Source: Lepidodermella squamata (taxonomy: Eukaryota; Gastrotricha). Taken from it: a stretch of DNA of 64,000 nt. This document shows, piece by piece, positions 36,902 through 49,200 of the stretch; position 1 is the stretch's first letter, and every line of letters starts with the position of its first letter. The position numbers and the translations under genes were made by a program. Under the pieces are notes generated by a model. The model searched no databases. It was given only the letters and a program-made list of their open reading frames with translations, and had not been told where the DNA came from. The stretch is taken from assembly GCA_047495785.1 (NCBI GenBank), contig JBLDXI010000009.1, forward strand, positions 1,116,001-1,180,000. Reading direction: 5' to 3'.

Positions 36902-38232
36902 TCAATCGATATTTATAACCGTATTGTGAGATGCAAAACCAAGTCTTCTAAGCAGCAACTTCCGAAAAGTCCGACTCGCTAAGCAAAACAAAACAATGTT
37001 GACACTGTATTCGAAACACAACACTCCGAATATTGACACGCGTAGATGCTTTTTCGTTGATTCGCTGATGTTGAAATGTCCCCAGATGTAGTATTCGGAA
37101 ATGCTGCTGAAAAGGCAAACGTAGCCCTCGCAAATAAGAGCAAGGAAAGCAGAGGAGAGAACGGCGGCATTTGCCACGCGATGCTTTCTAGCTCGCCTCG
37201 CTTCGTTGTGCTGTCTATGAGCAGCTTCACTATAGAATCGTGATTCGGCTAGGGTTGTGAAAGGGCATAGTGATGAATCACTGCAGTTGCTGCGGATGCT
37301 GTGAGCACTGCTTATCCGCCTTCCGCGGGAAATCGGCAATTTCATCGTACCGACGCCAACAAGCATGATAGTAAATACCAGCAAACTTATGACACAACCT
37401 GCGCAAAATCGAGTGTTTTCGAAAAATTATTGGAAACATAAAGTAAAATGCCTCTACCTATGTTGAACAGTATAAATCTGACCAAAGTGTAGACCACGAA
37501 CCATTCCTTTTTTCCCCATCTAAAACTGACGCATGGCGAGTTGTAGTAATTGATAAAGCGAAGAGCCAGCATTCTCGGCATATTCAAGCACGTGATGATT
37601 AGTGTAAGGATAAAGCAAACTTTTCGAGACCTGCTTCTGAGAACACCTTGGTCGGGTTTCTCCACGATGGTTCTTCTCACGAAAAAGAACCTATCAGCTG
37701 TATATGCGACGGTAATAATCTGTGATATCGTGATCGCCCAGTTGTATACGACCCAAAATACGTTGGCAATTAGCATTCCAGCCCACCAACCTATTTTTTA
37801 TATAGAAATGAGAGTAATTTAATATTTTCCCCAAAATTTCTCACCGACGGCCATTAAAGGAAAGCATATTATCAGGAGGCCTTGGCTAAGCTGAGCGACA
37901 AATTGAACGAAAGCCAAGTAAGTTAGGTAGCTGTAACTGTGATTGCTGAAATGCCGTTCATTCAAAATCACCATGTTGATGACATTTCCCGCTGCACCGA
38001 AGAGACAAAACACTGGCAAGAGACATCCAAGCATAAACTCAGCACTAGACGTGTCGGAGTAGTCAAATAGTGATATACAGGAGATTGTGGTGAAATTACT
38101 CGACTTCCCTGCCGCCATATTATCTATCTCATCATCCAAGTCGCTGTTGAAATATTTCGCAAACGTCTCAACTTCGGAAAATGCCGGTGAAATATCATCG
38201 TGGTGCAAATAAACGAGCCCTAAGGATGTCAT
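36902..38232 (-). CDS. Orphan rhodopsin-type 7TM receptor, array copy E
   Basis: A long acidic N-terminus (FNSDLDDEIDN), an NFT sequon, then SCISL before TM1. An intron falls in ECL1 (MAVG|WWAG), a site not used by any other copy. TM3 contains NVFWVVYNW and reads ADR at the DRY position, the closest to canonical. ECL2 is CVSFRWG, an intron follows LFNIG before TM5, TM6 is ICEGYVCLFSSISEYYIW, and TM7 is CFEYSVNIVLFCLASRTFRK, with Phe replacing the Tyr. The third cytoplasmic loop is long and Ser/Arg-rich. Ligand unknown. Confidence 0.84.
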
Positions 38233-38427
38233 TATTATTCCTGATCCTTATTGGCCCTGAGGCGTAAAAAATGCTGCGTACGGATTCTGCACTTTATTAA
38301 GTACTTGATTGTGAATATACACTACAGAACACAGCGACTATAAAAAATGATAATTCGAAAATTAAATCGTATGCACGGATATTAAAAACTAACATTTGAA
38401 AGCAACAGTTATACGCATTCCATATGA

Positions 38428-39833
38428 CTATGATATCGACTTGGTGTCAGCATCAAGATCGACAATAGCTTTCAGTTGTGGTTCGCTTGCAGCCCTGATA
38501 CCATTGGGCTGGTAGAGGCTTGGTAGAGGCGAAACATTTACCAGCTGTCTAACGGTACCAGTCATGAGCCTGCTTCTGTTCATAACCTTGCGCTGAATCC
38601 GAACAGAGGATAGATGCCGATGGAGTCCACTCGTTTGGAAACACAACTTCCCAACTAATACTTTTCGGTACATCCGATTCATCACAAAATAAATTAAAAA
38701 GTTTGAGCTGTACTCGATAAGCATGACGACAAAAGTTAGCAGACGAAAAACGCGTAGTAATCCCGCGTCGATAAGATTGAATCGATGCCAAAACATTATT
38801 TCTGAAATCGGATTGAATAAGGTTATGTAGATTTCGGCGAGCAGGGCAATGAGGGTGGAAACAACGAGACTCTTTGTCACTGATCTGTTGTGCTGAAACT
38901 GTTGGGTGAGTTGGTTTTGGTAGCTATCAGAAATACTTGACAGCCGAGAATTGGAGCCATTATTGCCTAGAGAGCGCGTGCTATATTGTCGCTGCCAATA
39001 CGTTTCCTCCGACCTGCAGACAACCTGCAGCAGCAAGCCGTTGAATATTGCCATAGTGAATAGGGAACCTATAATTGATTATAAATCATGTAAGTCAACG
39101 ATGAGTCACGGCAATAAATTAATATACCAATATGGAAAATGACGAAACGAATTATCGAATAGAACGTGAACCAGCTCTCGGTTCTCATGGCCCATCGAAA
39201 TCCCTGGCAAAATGGCATGTCTTGTGGTACCTCCATCATTGCTAGTCGCGGCAGATTGAGAAAAAACGTAACCATAACAATAGCCACACATATCGCTTTT
39301 CCTCTCTTCCTCGACGCCCGCCGCTGCGATTCCGAGAGAAACCCGCGAACAAAGACGTAACGCTCAACGTTATAGGTTACTGTGAGAACATTAGACAAGA
39401 CACTGGCACCGTTGAAGATCGGCCAAAGAAGGTAAGAATTTAAAAATGCCGCGTAGACTCTTGTCGATTCGATCTGCGTCAAGTGCATAAGTGAAACCAT
39501 GTAGATAGCTTGCGCCAACAGGGCTGCCATTTGGGCTAAGGCTAGAAATGCCAAATACACGTAAATTGGTGTGCGGTTCAGGCTTCGATCTGTAAGAACG
39601 ATAAAGTTGGTCAAATTCCCAACTACGCCAAGGATGCACAAAATTGGAATAATGTAAACAAAGATGATCTGCTCGACGTCATCATCTTCTCGAAGATTGA
39701 GCTCAACGCAGTAACGAACGATCGCAGACTGATTGACCGTATGACTAAGGATTCCCGTGGCATTGTAGTGAACCATTTTATTCAGCTTGCTATCTGTTGC
39801 GAATATTTTAGTTTTCTTCAATATACATGACAA
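38428..39833 (-). CDS. Orphan rhodopsin-type 7TM receptor, array copy F
   Basis: Two coding exons. The first carries TM1-TM4 and ECL2 and ends after HIG; the second starts SLFTMAIFNGLL and runs through TM5-TM7. The N-terminus has NAT and NQS sequons and YCVEL before TM1 (IIFVYIIPILCILGVVGN). TM3 is YLLWPIFNGASVLSNVLTVT then YNVER. ECL2 is CQGFRWA. TM6 is LAEIYITLFNPISEIMFW, and TM7 is LIEYSSNFLIYFVMNRMYRK. No intron occurs in TM3. The Met at 39833 opens the frame; the Met at 39776 (MVHYNATG) is an equally good start. It is closest in sequence to copy D. Ligand unknown. Confidence 0.86.
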
Positions 39834-39988
39834 ATGAACAGAAAAATGTTGTTCAATTAGAATTCTTCAAAGTTAAAACAGCATGGTTTTGCGGAGGCAT
39901 ATTTTCCATCGTAAATAGTAAATATTACTTATTTTATGCATGACAGAATAGCAAGTATATTATAGAGTAGGACATGGCGTATTATTCT

Positions 39989-41399
39989 TCAGAAGGCCAT
40001 GTAACCGAGAATAATGACATTAATAAGCACGGTGGTGATAAGCATGAAGCAAAAGAAAACGAAATCAACTACTCTGATCCATAATTTAAAAGTAAATAAT
40101 TTGCCGACACGGATGATGGGATGCGCCTTATCCGATTGCGGCTCCTTGCAAATTAGGCAGGTCAGCAGAGCGTAAATCGTGCACATCATACTCAGCAGCG
40201 TTTGTGCCGTGGTCATCACAATGACGTACACCAACTCCGAAGTATTCGGTATCACGCTTTGAATTGTACTCTGAATAGAGATGACAAAATAATTTTTGCC
40301 ACTATATTCAGTATTGATTTCCAATTACCTGTTGAATGCCGAACGCCATTACCATAGTTGCACAGTATGCCGAACGATCAGCTGTCCAAGGATCCAAAGC
40401 AACAAAACCGAGTTGAAGCGCCATAAGAACAGCATTGGGAATGAATATGCTGAAAATGTACGGCAGACACTTGCGAGAAATCGTCATACTGAAGACAATG
40501 CGCTGAAAAACTCGTCCTTCCAACCCCCTTACTGTCTGGTTCTGGATCATTCCGCTCGTAGAATCCAACGTCCAAATTTCCGAGCTACCAATAAAGGATT
40601 CTGCGTTGAGGGTGGCTGCATCTGTGATTCCATTGGGCTGAATTATTGGGAATCCATAATTTGTGAGAGTGCTTCGAAGCAAAGATTCGAATTTGAAATC
40701 GCACGTCTGAGAATCGAATGGAAATTTGCTCAGATGCAGATTGCCTATGTGGAATTATTTAGAAGACAGCACCATAAATGTTGCTCAACTTACAGCTTGT
40801 GTCAAAAGTGCCTACCGCCATCCAGATCATTCGCCCCGTATTTTCGATTTTGATCAAAGAATTTTCCCGTGCACTGTTATACAGCAAACCAAAGTAAATT
40901 TGCCTCATTTTTATATCAAAAGTGTCATCAAGCGATGAGCGACAAATTACCTAACAGTGAAAGCTATGTTACTCGTACCCGTGATGTACATTAACGGGGG
41001 CAGCCATACTGTATCTGACTGAATGAAAACCTCAGTAATGTTGGACCATTTGTTTGGGGACTTGTTCCAAGCAGCGCAAGGATGAAACCACCCCAAATCG
41101 AGCTCACCAACAACCGACAATCTATTTTATGATTGGCCAATATGGTATGCCAATAGAAAAAATCAGAGTGCTTACGTTTCATCTTGCTCTGACAATCTCA
41201 TAAATCGGTACGGCGTGAAAGCGACAAAAACGTTAAGGGCATCGGTGTATTTCTGAACCGGTCTTGAATCAGAATTTATCATGCAGCTCTCAATCAATGC
41301 CTGCTTAAGGTCATTTTCTTCGGCGGAGAAATTATCGAAAACGGCCTCTGAAAGAGTGAAAGGTATTAGAAAGGTCGCGAAGCCTGTAAGCCAAAGCAT
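39989..41399 (-). CDS. Divergent Cys-loop ligand-gated ion channel subunit
   Basis: The exons assemble a full pentameric channel subunit. A signal peptide (MLWLTGFATFLIPFTLSEA) leads into the extracellular domain, with GELDLGWFHPCAAWNKSP, VWLPPLMYITG and NTGRMIWMAVGTF. The signature loop is Cys, 13 residues (NLHLSKFPFDSQT), Cys. Four membrane spans follow: M1 CLPYIFSIFIPNAVLMALQL, M2 DRSAYCATMVMAFGIQQ then STIQSVIP (split by an intron), M3 LVYVIVMTTAQTLLSMMC and M4 VVDFVFFCFMLITTVLINVI. The D-R pair at the start of M2 resembles the E-K ring of cation channels. The M3-M4 cytoplasmic loop is only about 20 residues, far shorter than usual. It resembles orphan invertebrate LGC/nicotinic-like subunits; ligand and ion selectivity cannot be assigned. 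Confidence 0.85.
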
Positions 41400-41947
41400 T
41401 TTGAAAATAAATCATGAAAACTGTTGCGAAGCTGATTGACTTTTAGAATTACAATATCCTGCACGTAGGCTGATACTTCCAATAATTCTGCCGAAATTTG
41501 CTGCGTCAATCGATATTCAATTTAGACAACACTCATCGTTTTCATTAGCTGCAAATATTTGGCTGGTGTGAATCTCATGTTGATTCTCGCCTATGAATTG
41601 TTAAACAAATCAAGGTTTCTAATGCCGCTTTTATTTCGTGGTTGCGATTTTGCTGCAAACATGTCATCTTGAATTGTGCTTCTTTGAAGAAAACTTTATA
41701 AATTTTAAATGTCATATCACGCGAATATCACGCAAAGACGGGAGCAGCATGCGACTTCGTACCTCAGTCTCCAATAAGAACAGTTCATTTCCACACTCAA
41801 CTCAACGGTACATAATCGATCACAATTCGCTATAATTAAGAAGAACTCAGCAAAGATATATATGCATCACGGTGAAGATAAGGTCACACTTGTAAGCTAT
41901 GTGAATGTTTTTCTTCGTTGGCTAGATGACTACACAGCGTCAGCTTC
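41400..41947. other. Intergenic between the channel gene and CCT6
   Basis: No gene recognised. It should contain the channel promoter and the CCT6 3' UTR. The + frame at 41638-41835 has no family features. Confidence 0.4.
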
Positions 41948-43888
41948 TTAATTTTGAGCCATCTCTGGCTTGCGTTGTTGGGTCGAAACACCGGCCTTCA
42001 TGATTTCATCAACCAACAGCAAGTTGGAGGCAATCGTGGAGCTGGAATGCGAACATTTTTATAAATCTGTTATTAATCATATTAACTTTGATTACCTTGA
42101 CGACAAGATTTGCTTCTTGACACAGAAGTTGTCAAGAATGCCCAGATCGGCAGGCAAGCAGCCCTTGCCGGTGGAAATGTCAACGCCGATCGGCTTCTTA
42201 GCCGTCTTGGCTTCCTCCAAAAGCGTGACAATCGTCTCTTGAGCATCGTAACCGGCATTTTGAGCCAGTGTCTTGGGAATGACTAGCAAGGCCTCGGCAA
42301 AGCATTGCACGCCAAGTTTAGCGCGGCCCTTAACGGTCTCCTTAAACTTCATCAGCTCATCGTAGGCAGCGATTTCAAAGGCGCCAGCGCCAGGCACAGT
42401 GCAACCTACAAACAAGATGACTTGAAACCTAATAATTTACATTAGTGCCAGAACAATTACCATCTTCGATCGCGTTGCGAACGGCCATCATGCCGTCCTT
42501 GATCGCATCCTTGATTTGATTGATGGTATGCTTGTTTGGGCCCTTGATCAGCATGGTGAGGCTGCGAGGGTTCTCGCACTTCTCAACGAAAGTGTATTTG
42601 TCCTCGCCCTTGATTACATCAATAAACGAGTTAACCTCAGTACAAAAAGTTCAAAGTTAATCTTACCAAAACATGCTCGTAGACGAGACCAGCATGTCCA
42701 AGCATTTCAGCGGTGAGATCATCGACAGAGTTGACAGCAGTTCCACCGCACACCAAAGGAAGGCTGTGAATATTGAGAAATAATTTAAAATATTTCAAGC
42801 ACGTGAATATTCACCGTTCCATGTTGCGGCGTTTGGCGCGACGCAGAGCAATAATTCCCTCCTTCGCAAACTGGTCCAATGAAGGTGGGTCAATGCCTTT
42901 CTGGTTGATGATGACAAAGTTCTTGTCAGTGCCATCGCAAAGCTTCTTCTTTAGTTCGATGACCTTTTTAACGCGGGCATCGATGTAGGCGCGCTCGGCA
43001 GACAGCATCTTTTCGCGTTCTTCAGATGATTTGTAGAAAAGACCGGCGTTGACCTCGCTGAAAAACATTAAACAGATAAATGTTCCAATCCCAGCAAGCA
43101 CAGTATATACTCACGTCTTTTCATACTCAAATGAAACATTGCAAGTGAGAATGTAGCAATTTTCAACACGTTTTGGCATGTCAGGATGGCGACCACCATG
43201 GTCCAAAACCAGGCCCTTGATTAGACTGCGGAATGACGTTGAAATTATCAATACAAAGTAATTATATTTAAGCTTACGTGGTGTCCATTTCGGTCTTGTG
43301 CTGCATGTCAACAACCTCAATCATGTGCAAATTTAGCGCCTTACCGTCTTGTTTGACGGTGAGGACTGCATCAACAATCTGCTCAGTCAACATTTCGGCA
43401 AGCTCATGGTGAAGCTTTGTGCTCAGCGATGTCCGAGCAACATTCACCAAACCAGCGCGGTCAGGCTTAGCGAGCTTCATTTTTTCCAGCACTTCCATAG
43501 CCTTGTCCCTAGCCAGATCAAAACCTTCCTTGACGATGCGAGGATGAAGACCTTCGTCAATGTAGTTATCGGCTTGCTTGAAAAGCTCGCCAATCAGAAG
43601 AACAATAGAAGTAGTGCCATCGCCGGTAATGTCATCTTGAGCAGTGGCGACTCGGGCAATCAGAGTTGCAGTTGGATGCTGAATTTGCATTTCATGAAGG
43701 AGAACATTGCCATCCTTAGTTATTTTAATGTCACCGGCACCAGAAACCAACATTTTCAAAGTACCCTTGGGTCCTAGATTTGACCGTAATACTTCCTGAA
43801 GGCCCATAGCAGCAGTCCGATTGATCGACAATACCTGCCCAGCGCGAGCAAGTTCGGCACGAGGATTCAACACTTTGACGGCAGCCAT
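41948..43888 (-). CDS. CCT6: T-complex protein 1 subunit zeta (CCT6)
   Basis: Several exons separated by small introns run from ATG at 43888 ([20 protein letters not shown]) to the TAA at 41948-41950. Group II chaperonin motifs are all present: [39 protein letters not shown], the ATPase motif [14 protein letters not shown], and near the C-terminus [14 protein letters not shown]. The C-terminus runs through [10 protein letters not shown]. The apical segment [20 protein letters not shown] and [10 protein letters not shown] match the zeta subunit specifically. CCT6 is one of eight subunits of the TRiC ring that folds actin, tubulin and WD proteins in the cytosol. Its ATG lies 18 nt from the start of the divergent small ORF at 43907. 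Confidence 0.96.
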
Positions 43889-43906
43889 TATATCGAAGAG
43901 TAGTAA

Positions 43907-44305
43907 ATGAACAGTTCTTTAGCGTCTACAGACATGAAAGAAAAATCACGAAAAACTATCAATAAATTGCATAATGTGCCCATGTTGATGTTTGAGGAAA
44001 GAAAGGAAGAAGTCGCGAGTCGCGAATACGCGTTCATGGAGTTGAGCCGTTTGCGAAATGTGAACAAATTCATCATGGATACATGGCTTGCTCTCGCCAA
44101 TACAGCGTTAAATTTGCAAAAAAAAAAACATAGCAAAGCGCAGTTAGAAGTTGAGATCAACTGTAAACGCAGCACAGATGCAGAGCTTTCATCTGTCGTA
44201 TCGCAGATGGCCAATCGGCAGAAGTTCTGCGCTACGCTCATTTTTCCGTCAATCGCAAAAATAGAATCAAAAAATTTAATTCCTAAAATATTTGACGTAG
44301 TTTAA
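43907..44305 (+). CDS. Small hypothetical protein, 132 aa, divergent from CCT6
   Basis: A single uninterrupted 132-codon frame begins 18 nt from the CCT6 start codon on the opposite strand, so the two would share a bidirectional promoter. The product is hydrophilic and charged, with a helical Lys/Glu-rich centre ([20 protein letters not shown]) and an AAAAAAAAA run that encodes consecutive lysines. It has no signal peptide, membrane span or motif I recognise. A 117-codon antisense frame covers the same DNA, but its composition is less protein-like. The length is above the background for non-coding parts of the window, but a chance frame cannot be excluded. Confidence 0.4.
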   Translation: MNSSLASTDMKEKSRKTINKLHNVPMLMFEERKEEVASREYAFMELSRLRNVNKFIMDTWLALANTALNLQKKKHSKAQLEVEINCKRSTDAELSSVVSQMANRQKFCATLIFPSIAKIESKNLIPKIFDVV

Positions 44306-44867
44306 TATATGGTACATGTCGAAAACTCAAAAATATACAAGACAACAATAAATTGATATTTTCGAATTTTTAAGTATTTTTTGCCGCAGTAGAAAAGTTG
44401 GCGCAGGAATACGTTGAGCGAAGCGGCTCGGACTTAGGCCTACATTTTTTCAATGAAAGGCTAGCCCGCCGCCGACCAGAGCCTTGAGCACCTGACGATA
44501 TTCGATTTTAGCTGCCATTATCGCGCTATAGGTTATATGGCTTGCCATTATATGTATAGCTTTCAGAGTTCGCGAATATGTTCTGAATTTACGCCTTGAT
44601 TTATGCTCGATTTTTATGTACTCGTGCAGCACACAATTTTCAACGGAGCTTTCGCGTTGCGGCGCTCAGCCTTTGCATTGACTATCAGGATTAATTTATT
44701 GACACTTACCTTTACTTCCCTTTTTGCTTTTCCTGTCTTTTCCCTTTTCCCTCACTCTTCATCATTTGAATTTGCTAGAGTCAGTATCTGTTTCTAGTTG
44801 CATGCCTCGCATACTTAATTTTTATTCCGAACCCATCAATTAGATCATAAAGTTTAGTACTTATTTA
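44306..44867. other. Intergenic upstream of ASPDH
   Basis: No gene confidently recognised. A minus frame ending at about 44450 (MAAKIEYRQVLKALVGGG near its end) has no known relative. The right part should hold the ASPDH promoter. Confidence 0.4.
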
Positions 44868-46153
<1,286 letters not shown>

Positions 46154-46257
46154 GCACTCATGGCGTCATGATCGTCTTCTGATTTGATTTGGACTTGGTG
46201 CATATATTCTTTCTTCCTAATTACATTATTGTTGTTACTATAGGGAGTTCGCATACA

Positions 46258-47702
46258 ATGTTAATAAAGAAATTATTATCACCCTCTCAACCTATTTTGC
46301 GCGTGGCTTTTCGCAAACTGCGCAAGTCAGCTTCTGGGGGTGTTAAAGAGTCAAAATCCGAGGAGACCTTGTCAGCCGGTAATAGCGAAGTTTCAGACTT
46401 GCTTGATTACGCTCAGAGTTTGAATCCAGATTCTTCAAATGAATTTCCATCTGACAGGGAGAGTCGTTTAGCCCAATTAAAGTAAGTTCAGCTGTCAACT
46501 GAATATTAATATTAATTGAATTATGATGTTTTTAGACAGCAGCGAGATCAATCTCGCCACGCAATCAGACCAAATATAGACCCTGCGATCACGAGTATCT
46601 TTCTTTTTCCGGGCCAGGGTAGCCAGTTTGTTGGGATGGGGAAGAAGCTCTTGCCCATACCTGGGGTTCGTGAGCTGTACACGAAAGCGTCTGACATTCT
46701 CGGCTATGATTTGCTCAGTCTGTGTCTCACTGGCCCTAAAGAAGTGCTGGATAAAACAGTGCATTGCCAACCTGCCGTCTTTGTTACTTCTCTTGCAGCT
46801 CTTGAGCGAATGAAGGACGAGAGGTGTGATGTAAGCATTACTATTCTCATGTGTGCAAGTCTTTTATACATTCTTAATTCTTAGTTGATCGAAAAATGCG
46901 TCGCCACTGCGGGTTTCAGCATTGGAGAATACGCTGCTCTGGTCTTTTCTGGGGCATTGAGCTTCGAAGAGGGCTTGGCGTTGGTGAATGCAAGGGCTAA
47001 GGCAATGCAGGCGGCTTGTGAAACTATTCATGGAGGAAGTGCGATGCTTACTGTATTTCTAGAGCCCAGTAATCGTTTAGGACAAGCAATAATAGCCGCA
47101 AAGCTATATTGCAAGGTTTAAATATTACATGGATCAGTCGCGGTCATCAATTTTCATTATTTCAGGAAAAATTGGGCGTGGAAGAACCGGTCTGCGCGAT
47201 AGCAAATTATTTGTACCCCGAATGTAAGGTCGTTGCTGGCCACGCTGAAGCGTTGAAATTTATTGAAGACAATCGGCGCGAATTCGGCATTTCTCGCTGT
47301 AAAAGAATTCCGGTTTCAGGAGCGTTTCATACGCCTTTAATGAAAAATGCCGCCGATATTTTCGCTAAAGATGCCTTGAAATCGGTTCAGTTCAAGCAAC
47401 CTCGTATCCCAGTTCACTCTAACGTCAATGCTCGACCATATCAATCCCCAATTCAATTGGCTCAATTTTTGCGAAAGCAGCTTTATAAGTTGGCCAATTT
47501 TTGTTTAAAAAATTTCATTTTTTCACATTAACTTTGATATAGACCGGTGCTGTGGGAGCAAACACTTCATGTTTTGTATACGCGTCCGAAAGGTACGGCT
47601 TTTCCGACGACGGTTGAGTGTGGGCCATCGCGTCAGTTGGGAGCTTTGCTGCGTATGACCAACCTCAAAGCCTACGCCAGCTATGTGCCAGTCGATTGTT
47701 GA
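46258..47702 (+). CDS. MCAT: Mitochondrial malonyl-CoA:ACP transacylase
   Basis: Starts MLIKKLLSPSQPILRVAFRK, a basic amphipathic mitochondrial targeting-type N-terminus. The catalytic domain has the FabD signature FLFPGQGSQFVGMG, the nucleophile elbow AGFSIGEYAALV with the active Ser, the RAKAMQ arginine that binds the malonyl carboxylate, the catalytic-His motif PVSGAFHTPLM, and the end block ECGPSRQLGALL. The last intron (donor within TATAA|GTTGG near 47488, acceptor at about 47544) joins QLYK to PVLWEQTLHVLY. MCAT loads malonyl groups onto mitochondrial ACP for type II fatty acid and lipoic acid synthesis. It lies between ASPDH and malectin with gaps of 104 and 92 nt. An acceptor-like GTTACTATAG (AG at 46242) sits just upstream of the start. 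Confidence 0.95.
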
Positions 47703-47794
47703 TGTTTCATTTTGTACACAAAATACGGAACCTTACGATAATTAGCCCTATTATTCTCGTTATAGAAGATTTAATTGATTAATTGTGCCGAAGA

Positions 47795-48797
47795 ATGTTA
47801 CTGCCAATTCTATCTACTCTTCTTCTGGCTCAATATACCAATGCTTTGGGTAAAATCGTCTGGTCTGTTAATGCTGGTGGCGAAAGTCACACCGACAGCT
47901 TTGGGATTTATTACGCTAGGGACAACTGTAGGTTACTCGAAAAATTGTAGTGTTTTAATGTTGAAATTTTTCCTGACGACAGTGAAAGTTGGCACGGCAT
48001 CTGATTACGGCAAAAGCATGTTGATTCAGCGGGTTTCACCGGTAAATTTTCAAAAATCAACTGCGTTTTTGCCTCATGATTTTTCGTTACAGCAAGATAT
48101 GATTTTGTATCAAACCGAACGTTATCATTCGGCGACCTTTGGCTACGATATTCCAATTAAAGACGATGGCCAGTACGTTCTTGTGCTGAAATTTTCCGAA
48201 GTCTGGTTCGCGGCCCCCAATCAAAAAGTATTTGACGTTTTGGTAAATGGCGAGCATGTTGTCGTTTCGCAACTGGACATTTTCGCCAAAGTTGGCCGCG
48301 CTGTCGCTCACGACGAAATCGTCCCGTTTGAAATTTCGAGCGGTACGCTGAAAATCAACGGCGAATCTTCATCTTTCGACGGCACTCTCAGCGTCGAATT
48401 TATCAAAACTGATGCCGATAATCCGAAAATCAACGCGATTTACGTTATGAAAGGCAAAATTGACGATGTTCCAAAACTGAACCCGATTCCGACGAAACCA
48501 CCACCGACCGAGACTGTCGATGAGTTTGAAGACATTCCAGAAGAGCCGATTGAAGAGGAACCGCTGGACGAAGACGACTCGATGCTGCAACACCAGCAAT
48601 TACTGAAGCAAAAGCAGCGCGAACGACGTGCTCGAGAGGCTAATCAAGAGGCTGATAACAAACGCAGGGCTCACACGTCGGGAAAACGAGCTGCTGATCC
48701 GTTCGAGGGCGAAGACTCCATGAGCTCAACACTGTTGCCAATTATTGCCGCCGTTATCGCTTTCATTCCGCTCACAGTTTGTTTGTGGCGACTCTGA
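47795..48797 (+). CDS. MLEC: Malectin (ER diglucosyl-N-glycan-binding membrane protein)
   Basis: Exon 1 starts at 47795 with a signal peptide (MLLPILSTLLLAQYTNALG), then IVWSVNAGGESHTDSFGIYY. An intron with donor ACT|GTAGGT near 47921 and acceptor GACAG near 47983 joins it to LKVGTASDYG. A frame running through this intron looks longer but breaks the domain. The malectin domain continues with DQILYQTERY-type DMILYQTERYHSATFGYD, DVLVNGEHVV, DIFAKVGRAVAHDE and NAIYVMKGKIDDVPKL. A Glu/Asp-rich linker follows, then a C-terminal anchor (STLLPIIAAVIAFIPLTVCL), making a type I ER membrane protein. Malectin binds Glc2-N-glycans and associates with ribophorin I in glycoprotein quality control. Confidence 0.95.
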
Positions 48798-49200
48798 TGA
48801 AGAAGACCTGACAAAATCTGACGATGACTGGTTGTAATTTTTCTCAACATCGTTATAAATTATTTCCTCTTGCGTATGTCTTGTATAATTTTTCTCTCTC
48901 TCTCGGCTATCTGTGTTCAACTATTTAATGCCGCTTGAATTGCCAAAAGTGCCGAAACAAGCAGCTAAGAAAAATGGCGTATAAGCGTCTTTCTTTTCGG
49001 GGCGTTTGACTTGACAGAAGAAACGAACACGACTACTACCTAGTGTTTTAAACTGCTCAACTATTATTATATCACAAATTTTATCTGCTGAATATCTGGC
49101 ACTGAAAGACATCATTTAATTTTGTCTCTACTCATCGAAAACAATCGTAGTTTCCTGGTGTTCTGTTCCGTCTGTGTTTTATCAAAACGAGAAGCTGCAT
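48798..49200. other. Intergenic between malectin and the riboflavin transporter
   Basis: No gene seen. A short CT microsatellite (about 48893-48905) is present. The right part should contain the transporter promoter. Confidence 0.45.

Noticed and set aside
40296-40853. 185-codon + strand frame
   Set aside because: It is antisense to the Cys-loop channel exons and has no protein features of its own.
43349-43777. 142-codon + strand frame
   Set aside because: It is antisense to CCT6 exon 1.
47775-47983. A longer continuous open frame upstream of and through the malectin domain (340 codons)
   Set aside because: It reads through an intron in the wrong frame; the signal peptide and the VNAGGESH block lie in another frame starting at 47795 and join in phase via ACT|GTAGGT.
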